Notes: generated by a model from the letters alone, not told the origin. A DNA stretch of 64,000 bases from VXNJ01 sp965249595 (GCA_965249595.1 OZ252242.1:1302001-1366000), one strand, 5' to 3'. Positions 52,311 through 63,200 are shown, numbered from the stretch's first letter. Program-made: numbers and translations.

Positions 52311-52936
52311 CGGCCGCGAGCACTTTGATCTGGTTCGCACAGTCGCGCGAAGTTGCCGTAGATAGCCAGCCCGAACGGGCCGCTCTTTTCAGGGTGGAAT
52401 TGGGTCGCAAAAACCACGTCTTGGCCAAGGACGCTCATAAATTCGACGCCGTAATCAGTTACCCCGGCGCAAAACGATTCGTCGGCAGCGTCGGCGAAGT
52501 AGGAGTGAACGAAGTAGAAGTTGGAACCGTCGGGAATCCCGTCCAGGATGGCGCAGGGAGCGACTTGGCGGACCTGATTCCATCCCATGTGTGGGACATG
52601 CAGACCGGGCGGGAATTTGCGAACGGAACCCGGAAAAAGCCCCAGGCATTCGATGCCGTCGTTTTCCTCCGAGTGATCAAGAACCGCATGCAAACCCATG
52701 CAAATGCCGAGGAAGGGACGGCCGGCGTTGACATGATCACGAATCGGAGAGCCTAACTGACGGTCGGTTATCCCGCGCATGGTGTCCTCTGCGGCGCCGA
52801 CGCCGGGCACCACAAGTCCGGACGCCTTGGCGATTGCCGCCGGATCGTCGGTGAGTTTGTAGTCGGCCCCCACGAAATCGAGGGCCCTTTCAACGCTGCG
52901 GATGTTGCCGGAGCCGTAATCCACCAATGCCAGCAT
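52307..52936 (-). CDS. hisH: Imidazole glycerol phosphate synthase, glutaminase subunit
   Basis: A 209-residue class-I glutamine amidotransferase that supplies ammonia to HisF. MLALVDYGSGNIRSVERAL opens it; the nucleophile is the Cys in LGICMGLH, with VVPGVGAAEDTM for the oxyanion loop and the triad His/Glu in ATQFHPEKSG. The ATG at 52936 was chosen because the family starts there. It heads the his set transcribed hisH-hisA-hisF-hisI-hisE, and 53 bases separate it from the transketolase-like gene upstream. Confidence 0.95.
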   Translation of the reverse strand: MLALVDYGSGNIRSVERALDFVGADYKLTDDPAAIAKASGLVVPGVGAAEDTMRGITDRQLGSPIRDHVNAGRPFLGICMGLHAVLDHSEENDGIECLGLFPGSVRKFPPGLHVPHMGWNQVRQVAPCAILDGIPDGSNFYFVHSYFADAADESFCAGVTDYGVEFMSVLGQDVVFATQFHPEKSGPFGLAIYGNFARLCEPDQSARGR

Positions 52937-52989
52937 AGGCTTTTGGCCCTTAAACCTGCGCTGCTCGGCAGCTGCCGAGCGGGCAATTC

Positions 52990-55527
52990 TTACAGGTTGC
53001 CCAGCGCCGAGCGGGCCAGCCCCAGGCGTTCGTCGCGCGCCGCGGCGAATCGCTTGATGCCGGCAAAAATTGAAGCGGTATCGAGTCGGCTTTCGGCGAT
53101 CACGTCTGCTTCGGTGCCGCCGGTGCGCCATCGATCATCAAAATCGGAACTGAGTGAGTACTGTTCGGCAAACGGACCCAGATTTGACAGTGGCGCTACG
53201 CGTTTGGTCATCGTGGTGACGAACATCGAGTCAAAACGATCGGAGTCAGAAATGATCCGCCGCTGGTAGTCGCTGTCCTGCAGGCGCAGTAAATCCTCAG
53301 AGATAACGGCCACGATGCGCACGTTGATGCCTGCGGCCTCCAGCTCTGGGATCACCGACACCAGGTTGTTGGTGGAGGACGATCCCTGGACATACACGGT
53401 TCCGTGGCGTTGCCGGTCGGATGCATAGTCACGAATGACATAGGCGCCACGGGCGGCCGCTAGGACGTCGCTGTCGGCAAAGCGTTGGCGGTCGGCGACA
53501 AAGAAGTCCGGGCGGGCCACGTGGATGACGATGACGCCGGCGGTCTTGGTCCGGGCGGCATGGTGGACCGCCGCAAAGTATCCCGGCGCCACGTCGTTGT
53601 AATCCCAGAAGTAGAGATTGATGATCTGGCCGCGCGGGAACATCGTCCAGACCTGTGGTGCAAAGATCCCAAAGTGCGTTCGCGCGTCGGCCGCCGTCTC
53701 CGGACCGGAGTGGCCGGCCAGAACGGTCAAGACGCCGTTGGCGAACGGGCTGTCCTGGTTCTGTTGCGAAAAGACCCTGACCGGGGTGTACATCAGCGGT
53801 GTGAAGGCGCCGTAGGTGCCGGTTAGGCCCCAGACTCCGGCGTGCCGATCGGGATCGGTGGAAAGGGTCTGCGAGACCAATCCGGCAATCGTGGCGGCGT
53901 TGCCGGCTTCTTCGATTGCGGCCCTGAGTTGAGTGCCGGTCGGATTGTGTTCGGGGTCGTAATGCGGCGTAAAGTGGGCCTTTTCGACGTTGATCGAATC
54001 GGCCAGGTCGGCGGCAATAGTGATGAACCGGTTATCGGTTACGTAGTTGAGCCATTTACCCACTTCGCTAATCGCGCGGCGGGTGCCGGCTTTCTCGCCG
54101 GCTTTCTTAAACAACGTGATCTGGGCTTCGCCCCCGCCCGAACTGACCGTCATCGGTTCGCGTGGCAGGTTCGTCGGCGAGAGGCGTTCGTCGCAGAACG
54201 GATCGCTGTCAACGTCGATGCGGGCCGACATTCGATCCGGCAGGGCGTCGCCGATTTGTACGAGGCGCTCGGCCAGCCAACTCCCCAGGCCGTCGTCGAG
54301 GACTGAGAGCAGGGTATCGACGTTGGCCTTAAATTCAATCAGGCGATCGCGTTCACTGGCTGGGACACCGTCGCGGATGCCGGTGAATTCGACCCCAAAA
54401 CGTTGCTCGAAAGTCTTGGCCAGGGCCAGGAAATAGGAGCTGTTCATCGCCAGCGTGTAGGGGTGCGACGCGGCGTCGGTTATCTGGGCATGGCCGTTAA
54501 CCCGACCGTCGACGGCACCCGGCCACCAACCTTTAAGGGTCTTGCCGATTGTGATCATCGGCCGGCGGTCGCCAAAGTCCCAATCCTCCATGTTTTTCAA
54601 TCCGGCGACAACTTGGTCGAAATCGTTGCCGTTGTCGAGCGTAAACACGTTCCAGCCGTAGGCCGACCACTGGTCGGGCAGGTTGTAAGCGGAATATTGG
54701 GAATCAATTACCCCGTCAAGCAAGGAGCCGTCGATACCGGCGTTGTTAAACGAATTGAGGACCCGCAGCCGCTTGCCGACCTTTTGGGCCAGGGCGATCG
54801 TCTTTATCTCCTGGGCGTGACCTTCGGTCAAGGCCATTTCGCCTTCGAAGACGATTGACTTGCGTTCGGCTGGCGAACCGGCAAAATCCCAGAACATGGC
54901 TTTACCGGCGGAGGTTGCAAACCCGATACCGGATGGCCCGCCGTTAACGTCATTGGTCATATCGGTTGTTTCGGCATGCCCGGCCAGGGCCCGGATTCGA
55001 CGACCGGCGGCCTGGGTGAAAAGCGGGTGGTCGACCAGATCGTTGTCGGCCAGTATCGTGGCCAGTGCACCGGCGCCGCGCCGAAAGCCGATGGCGTCAA
55101 TCGCGAGCATATTTTGGTTCGGATCGGTCGCATACCGATCATCGCCGCTGGCCGCGCGCTGGCGCTCAAGGGCCTCTGAGAGGATGATCCAAAGCGCGTA
55201 GCAGGTCGGGATGCAGTGCCCGCCGGCGAGCATGAAGTTGTCGGCGTTGGGGTGCTTGGGGCGGCGCAGGTCGTAGGCCAATCCGCCCAATTCGGGCCCC
55301 ACCAGGTGTATCGCCACGTTGTACGGCGTGTAGGCCAGCGGTCCGCCGAGGTGTCCGGTTTGTGAGTAATTGCCAAGCAACACCAGCAGCATGGAGGTTA
55401 GAAATGCGGTGTCTTCGAGCTGCTGGCGCCCGTATTCGGGCAGATCGATCGCCGTCGGAACACTCTGGCCCGGTCCGGTGACCGAGTGGATCGTCACCGG
55501 GCGCATCGCCATGCTCTTGGTCGCCAT
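52990..55527 (-). CDS. Divergent transketolase-like ThDP enzyme
   Basis: An 845-residue protein with transketolase architecture, longer than the usual ~660-700. The substrate and thiamine-pocket blocks appear as YSQTGHLGGPLAYTPYNVA and NFMLAGGHCIPTCYALW. The cofactor motif should read GDG-x(n)-N; here it is EGEM near residue 225 followed by NSFNNAGIDG, so Asp is Glu and the second Gly is Met. The middle domain has GTYGAFTPLMYTPVRVFSQQNQDSPF, and the C-terminal domain has GTVYVQGSSSTNNLVSVIPELEA. Phosphoketolase-type motifs were not seen. The substrate could be sugar phosphate or something else. It may be the head gene of the his operon by position only. Confidence 0.75.
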   Translation of the reverse strand: MATKSMAMRPVTIHSVTGPGQSVPTAIDLPEYGRQQLEDTAFLTSMLLVLLGNYSQTGHLGGPLAYTPYNVAIHLVGPELGGLAYDLRRPKHPNADNFMLAGGHCIPTCYALWIILSEALERQRAASGDDRYATDPNQNMLAIDAIGFRRGAGALATILADNDLVDHPLFTQAAGRRIRALAGHAETTDMTNDVNGGPSGIGFATSAGKAMFWDFAGSPAERKSIVFEGEMALTEGHAQEIKTIALAQKVGKRLRVLNSFNNAGIDGSLLDGVIDSQYSAYNLPDQWSAYGWNVFTLDNGNDFDQVVAGLKNMEDWDFGDRRPMITIGKTLKGWWPGAVDGRVNGHAQITDAASHPYTLAMNSSYFLALAKTFEQRFGVEFTGIRDGVPASERDRLIEFKANVDTLLSVLDDGLGSWLAERLVQIGDALPDRMSARIDVDSDPFCDERLSPTNLPREPMTVSSGGGEAQITLFKKAGEKAGTRRAISEVGKWLNYVTDNRFITIAADLADSINVEKAHFTPHYDPEHNPTGTQLRAAIEEAGNAATIAGLVSQTLSTDPDRHAGVWGLTGTYGAFTPLMYTPVRVFSQQNQDSPFANGVLTVLAGHSGPETAADARTHFGIFAPQVWTMFPRGQIINLYFWDYNDVAPGYFAAVHHAARTKTAGVIVIHVARPDFFVADRQRFADSDVLAAARGAYVIRDYASDRQRHGTVYVQGSSSTNNLVSVIPELEAAGINVRIVAVISEDLLRLQDSDYQRRIISDSDRFDSMFVTTMTKRVAPLSNLGPFAEQYSLSSDFDDRWRTGGTEADVIAESRLDTASIFAGIKRFAAARDERLGLARSALGNL

Positions 55528-55678
55528 AATCGTCGCTTTTCGTCCCTGAAGCTCTCGTACGCGCCGTTGCGTAATTTAAGTCCGCAACGCGACGACTTCG
55601 GTTCGGAGTCGCCCAAATCATGTTAATTGACAAGCGGGTGCGCCATATGCCTGCGAAGGCTTCGAATAACCTAGGTCT

Positions 55679-56971
55679 GTGGCCGCCGGTCGACAGCTAG
55701 GAAGCCTGCCAACCATTTCTATTACGACGGCCATCCGGGCCCTGCTGGTGCCACTGTATCTGCCGGCTTTCCTCTTCTTTATCGGTGTCGGCATGCTGGT
55801 GCCGACGCTGCCGCTGCTAATTGCCGAATTCGGCGTCTCCTACACCGCCATAGGCGTGGCCGTGGCGATGGTGTCACTGGGCAATTTGGCGTTCAACATA
55901 CCCGCCGGGCTGTTGCTGGGGAGGCTTTCCAACCGCACGGTTACCACCGTCGGGTCGCTGGTGCTGTTGGCAACTACATTGCCGCTGGTGTTCGCCCAGG
56001 GTTACAACGAAGTGATCGTCTACCGACTGGTGTTCGGATTCGGGCTTTCGATGGTATTTCTCTCGCGGGTAACCCTGTTGGGAGAGGTGGTTGAGCCGCA
56101 CAACCGAGGTCGCGCTACCGCCGTTCTGGGTGGAACCATGCGCATCTCCCGCTTTTTTCTGGGGCCGGCCCTGGTGGGAGTATTCGGCGGCCTGCTCGGC
56201 CTGCGGGAGCTGTTCATACTGTCGGCCGCCTTTCACGCCGCCGCGGCGCTTGCCGCCTGGTTTGGGCAGGCCGGCGAACTGGATAACTCGACTGCCGTGG
56301 TCACCCGGCGGAAGGGCTTTGAAGGCCTCGATGTGGCTCGCGAATATTTGCGTCCGGTGGTGATGATCGCCTCGCTGGGATCGCTATTGGGCCAATCGGC
56401 ACGGGCGGCGCGGCTGACCATCATTCCATTCTTCGGCGCTTTTGTGCTAAACCTCGACGCGTCGGCGATCGGCTACATAACCGCAGTCGGCGGAGCCCTG
56501 GATATGATCGTGTTTCCGCTCGCCGGATGGATCATGGACCGATTTGGGCGCAAGTACACGTCGGTGCCCTCATTTGCGGTGATGGGCATAGGGATGGTGC
56601 TGGTCGGAATATCAGATTCCTGGACGATGCTGCTGGTAGCCTCGGTCGTGCTAGGGATCGGCAATGGGCTCGGTTCCGGGGCGTTGATGACGCTCGGCGT
56701 GGACCTGGCGCCGCCGCACCGAATCAGCGAATTCTTGGGTATCTGGCGGGGCATCGGCGACGTGGGGGATTTGAGCGGAAACCTGCTGCCCGGCCAGCTC
56801 GGCGACAGCGTCGGGTTCGAAACCGGTTCGGTGCTGCTGGGCTTCGTCGGAATGGGGGCCGCTCTGCTGGTTTTGTTCTTCGTGCCCGAGACGTTGCACC
56901 GACCACGCGCCGGCGTGGCAGAATCCGCACTGAGCGAACGATCGGGCCGGCGGCCCGGACCGGAGGACTGA
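55679..56971 (+). CDS. Major facilitator superfamily transporter
   Basis: A 430-residue secondary transporter with about twelve hydrophobic helices. The MFS loop-2/3 motif is seen as AGLLLGRLSNRTVTT and the second-half equivalent as AGWIMDRFGRKYTSVPS. The start is a GTG at 55679; the first helix begins near residue 25. The substrate is unknown. It begins a three-gene unit with the SMP-30 lactonase and a TIM-barrel isomerase, which suggests uptake of a sugar, sugar acid or lactone that the next genes process. Confidence 0.85.
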   Translation: MAAGRQLGSLPTISITTAIRALLVPLYLPAFLFFIGVGMLVPTLPLLIAEFGVSYTAIGVAVAMVSLGNLAFNIPAGLLLGRLSNRTVTTVGSLVLLATTLPLVFAQGYNEVIVYRLVFGFGLSMVFLSRVTLLGEVVEPHNRGRATAVLGGTMRISRFFLGPALVGVFGGLLGLRELFILSAAFHAAAALAAWFGQAGELDNSTAVVTRRKGFEGLDVAREYLRPVVMIASLGSLLGQSARAARLTIIPFFGAFVLNLDASAIGYITAVGGALDMIVFPLAGWIMDRFGRKYTSVPSFAVMGIGMVLVGISDSWTMLLVASVVLGIGNGLGSGALMTLGVDLAPPHRISEFLGIWRGIGDVGDLSGNLLPGQLGDSVGFETGSVLLGFVGMGAALLVLFFVPETLHRPRAGVAESALSERSGRRPGPED

Positions 56972-56972
56972 C

Positions 56973-57863
56973 ATGAGTTGGGATTTTGAGATCCTGCAAG
57001 AGGGCTACAGCCTGGCCGAGGGTCCGGCATGGGACGGCCAACGGCTGCTCTTTACCGACATCAACAACAGTCGCATCATGGTCTACGACCCACGCGTGAA
57101 CAGCTTCGACGTCTGGCACGATGACACCGCCCGGACCAATGGGCTACTTTTTGACCGCGACGGCCAGCTCTACGGCTGCAGTCAGAATCGCGCCGCCGTA
57201 TGCCGCTATCGTGCCGGCGGGGAATTCGACGTATTGATCGATTCCTTTAAGGGGCGCCGCCTCAACAGCCCCAACGATATGGCCTTTGATGACCAGAATC
57301 GGATCTGGTTCACCGACCCGCGCTATGACGATTTATCACCGCCGATGGAGCTGGACCACCAATCGGTATACCGACTCGACCCCGAAGCCGGCGGAGCCTA
57401 TCAGATTGAACGGGTGGCGTTTGACACGACCCGCCCCAACGGCATTCTGGTGGCTCCCGATCAGAGCGAACTATTCGTATCGCAATGCGGCAAAGATGAT
57501 GGTGAGCTGCGCGAACTGCGTGCCTATCCAATCCTGGCCAACGGTTCGCTGGGGCAATACCGGGTGGTCCACAATTTCTTCCCGCACCGCGGCATTGACG
57601 GAATGTGCTGGGATAGCAGCGGAGCCATCGTGGCCACCGCGGGGAGCATCGAATACGCCGACGGCGGCCGCGGCCCGGGACCGATGATCTACGTTATCGA
57701 ACAATCGGGCCGGATCCTGGAGACCCACCCGCTGCCCTTGGATAAACCAACCAACTGCACCTTTGGTGGCGACGATTTGAGCGATCTGTACGTGACCACC
57801 GGCACCGGTGCGCTGCTGCGGGCCCACACCCACCGGCGCGGCGCCCTGCGGTTCCCAACCTGA
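56973..57863 (+). CDS. SMP-30/gluconolactonase/LRE-like protein
   Basis: A 296-residue six-bladed beta-propeller lactonase. The metal site Glu of LAEGPAWDG and LLFTDINNSRI, then NSPNDMAFDDQNRIWFTD and RPNGILVAPDQSELFVS, IDGMCWDSSGAIVAT and a closing DLYVTTG define the family and supply the Glu/Asn/Asp metal ligands. It hydrolyses sugar lactones or similar esters in the cytoplasm. It starts one base after the MFS stop and ends 21 bases before the isomerase start, giving a tight operon. Confidence 0.92.
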   Translation: MSWDFEILQEGYSLAEGPAWDGQRLLFTDINNSRIMVYDPRVNSFDVWHDDTARTNGLLFDRDGQLYGCSQNRAAVCRYRAGGEFDVLIDSFKGRRLNSPNDMAFDDQNRIWFTDPRYDDLSPPMELDHQSVYRLDPEAGGAYQIERVAFDTTRPNGILVAPDQSELFVSQCGKDDGELRELRAYPILANGSLGQYRVVHNFFPHRGIDGMCWDSSGAIVATAGSIEYADGGRGPGPMIYVIEQSGRILETHPLPLDKPTNCTFGGDDLSDLYVTTGTGALLRAHTHRRGALRFPT

Positions 57864-57884
57864 GACCGGCGGCCGACAACTTCC

Positions 57885-58721
57885 ATGGCCATGAAACTGG
57901 GGCTTTCCAATTGGGGGATGCCAAAGATCGGCTTCGACGATTTCGTCCGCTTTGCCGCCCGAACCGGATATTGCGGCATCGAGCTCACCGTTCTGCCCAA
58001 TTGGTCCACCCGACTTTCGACCCTGACCCCGGGCGTGGTGAGCAGTTGCCGAGGGTTGTTGGCCGAATTGGATCTGGACTTGCCGGCCATCGCCGCCCAT
58101 TCGCCTTTACTTTCAGACAGTCGCGTCCGGGTGACGGACAGCGAACTGCGGTTGCGGCGGGCGATCGATCTGGCGCTCGAATTTGACCCAATCGACCCGC
58201 CGGCAATTAACACCACCGTTGGTGGTGCTCCCGGCGACTGGGAGAACGACCGGGCCAAGGTCCTCGACCGGCTCGGCCCCTTGGTCGAGTACGCGCGCGC
58301 TGCCAAGGTGGCAATCGCCCTCGAACCACATGTGGGATCGACTCTGCATACGCCCCAGCAGGCCGTGTGGGTGCTCGGCGAACTCGGAACCGAAGGTTTG
58401 GGCGTAAATTTTGACTACTCCCACTTCCTAGCGCAGGGCATCGCGGTCGCCGAGGCCGTCAATCAACTGGCTCCGCACACCTTGCACACCCATCTAAAAG
58501 GGGTTGCCGGACGCTGGCCGGATCACAAGTTTTTGGTGCCCGGCGAAGATGACTACGACTACGCTGGCGAGCTCGCCCTAATGGATGCCGCCGGATATTG
58601 TGGCTACCAGACGCTGGAGGTCTCGTTCATGGTCCAGGACCGACCCGCCTACGATCCGTTCGAATCGGCGCGATTGGGCTACCAAACGATCGCCGCCGCG
58701 TTTACCCAAGCCGGCCTTTAG
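57885..58721 (+). CDS. Sugar phosphate isomerase/epimerase-like TIM-barrel protein
   Basis: A 278-residue member of the AP-endonuclease-2/xylose-isomerase-like barrel. KLGLSNWGMPKIGFDDFVRFA opens it; GYCGIELTVLP, VAIALEPHVGS (metal Glu), LGVNFDYSHF (Asp/His), LHTHLKGV (His) and YQTLEVSFM (final Glu) supply the metal set. It follows the lactonase and ends the transporter-lactonase-isomerase unit, so it probably acts on the opened sugar acid or keto-sugar. The exact reaction cannot be read from sequence. Confidence 0.85.
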   Translation: MAMKLGLSNWGMPKIGFDDFVRFAARTGYCGIELTVLPNWSTRLSTLTPGVVSSCRGLLAELDLDLPAIAAHSPLLSDSRVRVTDSELRLRRAIDLALEFDPIDPPAINTTVGGAPGDWENDRAKVLDRLGPLVEYARAAKVAIALEPHVGSTLHTPQQAVWVLGELGTEGLGVNFDYSHFLAQGIAVAEAVNQLAPHTLHTHLKGVAGRWPDHKFLVPGEDDYDYAGELALMDAAGYCGYQTLEVSFMVQDRPAYDPFESARLGYQTIAAAFTQAGL

Positions 58722-58745
58722 ACCCATCGCCGATGGCCGGATCGT

Positions 58746-60170
58746 CTAGCGGCCGACCCCGAGTTCGCCGGTGACGGCGCTGGCGGGCAGGCTGCTGTGA
58801 CCGGTTAGGAATTGATCGACGCCGCGCGCCGCGTCGCGACCGTGGGCGATCGCCCAGACCACCAGCGACATGCCGCGATGGACGTCGCCGCAGGCAAAGA
58901 CGCCGGGTGCGGCGGTCATCATGTTGTCGTCAACGGCCACCATGCCCCGGCCGTCGAATCCCACTCCCAATTGGCCGAGCAGGCTCTCGCCGTGCGGCGA
59001 CGAAAAACCAATCGCCACCAACACCAAATCGACGTCAATTGAGAATTCCGAACCGGGCAGGCGAATCATCTTGGGCCGGCCCCGATCGTCCCTTTCGCCC
59101 CACGCCAGACGGAGCGCTTCCAATGAAGCGACGCGGTTGTTTTCATCGCCGCTCAGGCCTTTGGCCAGGACGCTGAAATCCCGGATCCCGCCCTCGTTGT
59201 GAGCCGGGGTGGTGCGAGTGCGCATGATGGCTGGCCAGTACGGCCAGGGATTGTCCGGCGCGCGCTGTTCCGGCCACTCGTGAATGTCGAATTGCGTGAT
59301 ATTGGCAGCGCCCTGGCGGATGGCGGTCCCCAGGCAATCGGCTGCCGTGTCGCCGCCGCCAATGATTACGACATTGCGTCCCTCGGCCGACACGAACTGC
59401 GAATCGGGAATGTCTTGCCCCAGATTGCGCCGAATCTGTTGGCAGAGATAGTCCATGGCGTAGACCACGCCGTCAAGGTCATAGCCCGGGATCGTAAAGG
59501 CGCGCGGGTAGTTGGCGCCGGTGGCCAGACAGATCGCGTCAAAGCCGGCCTTTAGCTCGTCACCGCTGATGTCGCGACCGACATCAACCCCGGTTCGGAA
59601 TTTGATTCCTTCCTGTTCGAGCTGATGAACGCGGCGGAAGACCACTTCTTTTTCCAGCTTGAAATCGGGAATTCCCAGCGTGAGCAAGCCGCCCGGATAT
59701 TCATCACGCTCAAACACCGTCACTCGGTGCCCGGAGCGATTTAGTTGCTGGGCGGCGGCCAAGCCAGCGGGCCCGGATCCGACCACGGCCACCGCATAGC
59801 CGCTGCGATGGCGCGGCGGCTGCGGCTCAATTAGCCCGTTTTCAAAACCGAAGTCAGATATTTCACGCTCGATGTGTTCGATGGTCACCGGATCGGCGTT
59901 TATCGCCAGTACGCATGATTCCTCGCACGGCGCCGGGCAAATGCGACCGGTGAAGTCCGGAAAGTTGTTGGTCGAATGCAGGATTTCCAGTGCTTCCGGC
60001 CAGTTCTGTCGATATACGGCGCGGTTGAAGTCGGGGATTTTGTTGCCCAGCGGACAGGCGGTATGGCAGAAAGGAATACCGCAGCCCATGCAGCGGGACG
60101 CTTGATCGGCGGAAGCGGCGGGCTGGCGTTGAAGGTAAATCTCGCGCCAGTCGCCGATGCGAGCCGCCAC
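58746..60170 (-). CDS. gltD: Glutamate synthase small subunit (start uncertain)
   Basis: NADPH-dependent FAD/iron-sulfur subunit that feeds electrons to GltB. Cysteines in CMGCGIPFCHTACPLG and CPAPCEESC bind two 4Fe-4S clusters; VVGSGPAGLAAAQQL binds FAD and VVIIGGGDTAADC binds NADPH. The GTG at 60170 gives 474 residues, but the 57 bases upstream encode in frame TDPSGFLAHPRRGIPQRE, the conserved N-terminus of GltD. The only start-like position there is ACG at 60227-60225, which overlaps the gltB stop like a normal coupled start with T changed to C. So the real start is probably non-canonical. It is convergent with the upstream TIM-barrel gene. Confidence 0.93.
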   Translation of the reverse strand: MAARIGDWREIYLQRQPAASADQASRCMGCGIPFCHTACPLGNKIPDFNRAVYRQNWPEALEILHSTNNFPDFTGRICPAPCEESCVLAINADPVTIEHIEREISDFGFENGLIEPQPPRHRSGYAVAVVGSGPAGLAAAQQLNRSGHRVTVFERDEYPGGLLTLGIPDFKLEKEVVFRRVHQLEQEGIKFRTGVDVGRDISGDELKAGFDAICLATGANYPRAFTIPGYDLDGVVYAMDYLCQQIRRNLGQDIPDSQFVSAEGRNVVIIGGGDTAADCLGTAIRQGAANITQFDIHEWPEQRAPDNPWPYWPAIMRTRTTPAHNEGGIRDFSVLAKGLSGDENNRVASLEALRLAWGERDDRGRPKMIRLPGSEFSIDVDLVLVAIGFSSPHGESLLGQLGVGFDGRGMVAVDDNMMTAAPGVFACGDVHRGMSLVVWAIAHGRDAARGVDQFLTGHSSLPASAVTGELGVGR

Positions 60171-60219
60171 CTCGCGCTGAGGAATTCCCCTTCGCGGGTG
60201 AGCTAGGAAACCGGATGGG

Positions 60220-63200
60220 TCAGTCGTTGTAAACCAACTCCATGGCGGCTTGCTGTTGTTCGTGCGACCGGGCCGCGCGTTCGGCCAGCACCCGCCGATA
60301 GTCGCGCGGCATCACCTTTACAAATGATTGCCGCAGGTTCTGCCAGTCATTGAGCATGCGCTCTGCCAGGTTGCTGGCGGTGCGCTGGTGGTGTTGCGAA
60401 ACTAGCACGTGGATGCGCTCGAGATCGTCCTCGTCGGGCGTCTCCAAGTCGACCAGACCCATATTGCAATGTCCGGGCAACTGGCGGTCAGGGTCAAAGA
60501 CATAGGCCTCGCCGCCGCTCATGCCAGCCGCGAAATTACGGCCGGCCGGTCCCAGCACCACCACCACGCCACCGGTCATGTATTCGCACCCGTGGTCGCC
60601 GACGCCTTCGACCACCGCGTGGGCGCCTGAATTGCGCACCGCGAACCGCTCACCGGCCTGCCCGCCAACATACATGTGGCCACCGGTGGCGCCATAGAGG
60701 ACCACATTTCCGACGATGATGTTGTCCTCGGCCGAAAATCCGGCGGCCTCCGGCGGGTTGATCGATATGACGCCGCCGGCCATCCCCTTGCCCAGGTAGT
60801 CATTGGCGTCGCCGGTGATATGGGCGTCGATGCCCGGGCTCAAGAAAGCACCAAAACTCTGTCCGCAGGATCCGGCTAGCCGCAGCTTGATCGTTCCGTT
60901 CGGCAAGCCACGGTCACCGTAACGACGGGCGATGTCGCCGGAAAGCATGGTCAACAGAGTGCGATTTGAGTTCTGGATGTCGAAGCTTGCCGTTACCACT
61001 TCGCCGTTGACAATGGCCGGGGTGACCATGCGGATGATCTGGTTGTCGAGGGCGTGGTTTAGCCCGTGTTGCTGTTCAAACATCTTGCGCGGCCCAACAT
61101 CGTCGGGAACTTCCGGCTTGAAAAGCAATCGATCAAGTTCGATGCGGGCGGTCTTTGCCAGCCGAACATCCTGGCGTGGGACCAAACAGTCAACCCGACC
61201 AATCATCTCCTCGATGGTGGCGATTCCCAGGCCGGCCATTATTTCCCGTAGATGGCGGGCGACCATGAAGAAGTAGTTAACGACCGCTTCCGGTCGGCCG
61301 GCGAATCGCGCCCGGAGCACCGGATCCTGGGTGGCTACGCCGACCGAGCAGGTGTTCAGGTGGCACTTGCGGAGCATGACGCAGCCCAGCGTGATCAACG
61401 GCAGGGTGGAGAAGCCGAACTCTTCGGCGCCGAGCAGACAGGCCACTGCGACGTCACGTCCGGTCCGCAGTTGGCCGTCGGTTTGGACCACTATCCGCGA
61501 CCGCAAATCGTTTTGTACGAGCACCTGCTGGGTTTCGGCCAACCCCAATTCCCAGGGCAGACCGGCGTGTTTGACCGACGACCACGGTGAAGCGCCGGTG
61601 CCACCGGAGTCGCCGGATATCAAAACCACATCGGCGAAGGCTTTGGCCACCCCGGCGGCGATGGTTCCCACCCCGGCGCCGGATACCAGTTTCACGTTGA
61701 TGCGCGAGGACGGATTCACGTTCTTGAGGTCGTGGATTAACTGGGCCAGATCCTCGATTGAATAGATGTCGTGATGTGGGGGCGGCGAAATCAGTTCGAC
61801 CCCGGGCATTGAATTGCGTATCCAGCCGATGTACTCGTCGACCTTGCCGCCCGGCAATTGCCCGCCCTCGCCTGGCTTGGACCCCTGGGCTATCTTTATC
61901 TGCAAATCGGTGGCGTTGACCAAGTACTCGGTGGTCACGCCAAAGCGGCCCGAAGCGACCTGTTTGATCGAGCTGTTGCGCCAAGCACCGTCGGCGTCCG
62001 GATGGTAACGGCGGCGATCCTCGCCGCCCTCGCCGGTATTTGACTTTGCGCCAATCGAGTTCATCGCCATCGCCAGTGCCTCGTGGGCCTCTTTGGAGAT
62101 TGCGCCCAGCGAGATCGCCCCTGTCGCGAAACGGCGGACGATGCTCTCCTCCGCCTCAACTCGGGCGATGTCTAACGGTTGGTCGACCCAGCGGAAGTCG
62201 AGCAATCCGCGCAGGGTCGTGGCCTTCTGATCATCGACCTCGCACTGATTGGCGAACTGGCGATAGGTGTTGAAGTTGTTCGACCCGGTGGCTTTTTGTA
62301 AAAGGGCCACGGTGGCTGGATTGAGCATGTGGCGTTCGCCGTCGCGGTGCCATTGAAAAAACCCGCCGCTGGCCAATTCCAGATTGCCGGTCAATTTGCC
62401 GTCCGGCGGATAGGCCGCTTGATGACGGCGGTCGTAATCGGCTTGCAATTCACCGATTGAAAGCCCGCCGATGCGTGACGGCGTCCAGGTGAAGTACTCA
62501 TCGATCAGTTCGCTCGATAGCCCGACTGCCTCAAAGATCTGGGCGCCCTGGTAACTGCGAACGGTCGAGATGCCCATTTTGGACATGATTTTCAGCACGC
62601 CCTTGGCCAGGCTGGACTGGTAATTGGCGACGGCCTTACCACTCTCGACGCGGTCTAGGATGCCGTCTTCGATGAGCTGCGATATTGACTCAAGGGCCAG
62701 GTACGGATTGACGGCCTGGGCCCCGTAGCCGAGCAGGCAGGCCACCGAGTGCACGTCAAGTGCTTCACCGGTTTCGACCAGAATCCCGGCGGAGAGGCGC
62801 TCACCGCTGCGGATTAGGTGGTGGTGGACACCCGCGACCGCCAACAGGGACGGAATCGGGGCTCGCTGGGAGTCGGCGTCGCGGTCGGAGATGACCAGGA
62901 TCGAGCAGCCGTCGGCGATGGCCTCGCGGGCCTGTCGGCAAAGCCCGTCCATCGCCTGGGCCAGTGCCCCCGGTCCGTCGGTCGGGGCGTAGAGCGAATG
63001 CAGGGTCCGGGACCGTATTCCGGGAAGGTCAAGGGCGCTGATTTGGGCAGTCGTTTGATCATCGACGACTGGTGAATCGAGATGGAGCAGGCGGCAGTGC
63101 AAGGGGGTCGCCGAGAGAAGATTGCCTCTCCTGCCCAGCGTTGTGTCAATCGCCGTTACCAACTCCTCGCGGATGGCATCGACCGGTGGATTGGAAACCT

